Shown here in pieces: positions 12,555-12,802 of a DNA stretch of 12,802 bases. This DNA comes from a bacterium (GTDB taxonomy: Bacteria; Actinomycetota; Acidimicrobiia; Spongiisociales; UBA11373). The DNA lies in NCBI GenBank assembly GCA_013202595.1, contig JABMPV010000036.1, forward strand, positions 1 through 12,802, read 5' to 3'. The position numbers and the translations under genes were made by a program. Position 1 is the first letter of the stretch, and the number at the start of each line of letters is the position of its first letter. The notes below the pieces were generated by a model, which ran no database searches, was not told where the DNA came from, and was given only the letters and a program-made list of their open reading frames with translations.

Positions 12555-12802
12555 CCGCTGTGCTCCGCCCGGAAGGAGTCGTAGCCGACGTCCTCGATGC
12601 GGCGAGCCAGATCGGCGTCGCCGCTCTCGACTACGCGGCCATCGAGGAACACATGGACGACATCGGGGGTGATGTAGTCGAGCATCCGTTGGTAGTGGGT
12701 GATGATGAGAAATCCGCGCTCGGGCCCGGCGACTCGCTGGACTCCCTCAGCGACGATCTTGAGTGCGTCGATGTCCAGCCCGGAGTCGGTCTCGTCCATC
12801 AC
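12551..12802 (-). CDS. sufC: Fe-S assembly ATPase SufC, C-terminal part
   Basis: Only the last 83 codons lie in the window; the gene continues beyond 12802, and the first complete codon here (GTG) is an internal Val. SufC is the ABC-type ATPase of the SufBCD scaffold complex. MDETDSGLDIDAL contains the end of Walker B with its catalytic Glu and the D-loop SGLD; the switch His lies in FLIITHYQRML. PDVVHVFLDGRVVESGDADLARRIEDVGYD is the usual SufC ending. The Walker A and signature motifs must be in the missing part. The stop codon overlaps the sufS start by four bases. sufB and sufD are expected beyond the window edge. Confidence 0.94.
   Translation of the reverse strand: MMDETDSGLDIDALKIVAEGVQRVAGPERGFLIITHYQRMLDYITPDVVHVFLDGRVVESGDADLARRIEDVGYDSFRAEHSG

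Noticed and set aside
1..12802. tRNA genes, CRISPR arrays, insertion sequences or integrase sites
   Set aside because: I looked for T-arm GTTCRANNC patterns, regularly spaced repeats and transposase motifs and found none that hold up. A tool-based scan could still find a divergent tRNA or small RNA.

Overview
The window looks like a chromosomal segment of a high-GC actinobacterium, perhaps of the Acidimicrobiia type. The evidence is strong G/C bias at third codon positions, frequent GTG starts, a DUF6629-type membrane protein, a Thr/Ser-rich lipoprotein linker, TAnnnT -10 boxes that in two places sit 6-7 nt before a start codon (leaderless mRNA style), and a Suf system ordered sufC-sufS-sufU. 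I see no phage, transposon, CRISPR array or tRNA. The taxonomic placement is inference.

Layout. 143-1756 (+) is a class I [4Fe-4S] fumarase. It converges on a DUF6629-like membrane protein (1805-2482, -) across a long hairpin that can serve both genes as terminator. A divergent promoter region leads to a lone squalene/phytoene-synthase-family enzyme (2777-3871, +), which runs tail to tail into an orphan CHASE-domain sensor histidine kinase (3899-5695, -). Then comes the most interesting locus, a cysteine biosynthesis operon: a leaderless cysteine-rich leader peptide (5963-6040), alternative RNA hairpins ending in an intrinsic-terminator-like stem (6065-6093), cysK (6112-7062) and cysE (7062-7802, overlapping cysK by one base). 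The leader has four Cys codons within seven codons, as expected of a ribosome-mediated cysteine attenuator.

7803-10803 is lower-density accessory DNA. It holds a small two-helix membrane ORF, a possible remnant of a kelch-like gene, a secreted lipoprotein, and a two-gene operon of small soluble proteins of unknown function that share an N-terminal KDMKK segment. 10776-10819 is a tandem pair of 22-bp repeats, each a hairpin, at the 3' end of sufU. The right end (10804-12802, -) is the distal part of a Suf Fe-S assembly operon: sufU, sufS and the C-terminal end of sufC.

Functional links. CysE and CysK make cysteine; CysE ends in the Gly-Ile tail that docks into CysK in the cysteine synthase complex. 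SufS and SufU take sulfur from cysteine for Fe-S clusters. Class I fumarase needs such a cluster. The leader peptide would match cysK-cysE expression to charged tRNA-Cys supply. These links follow from known family roles; no experiment is visible here.
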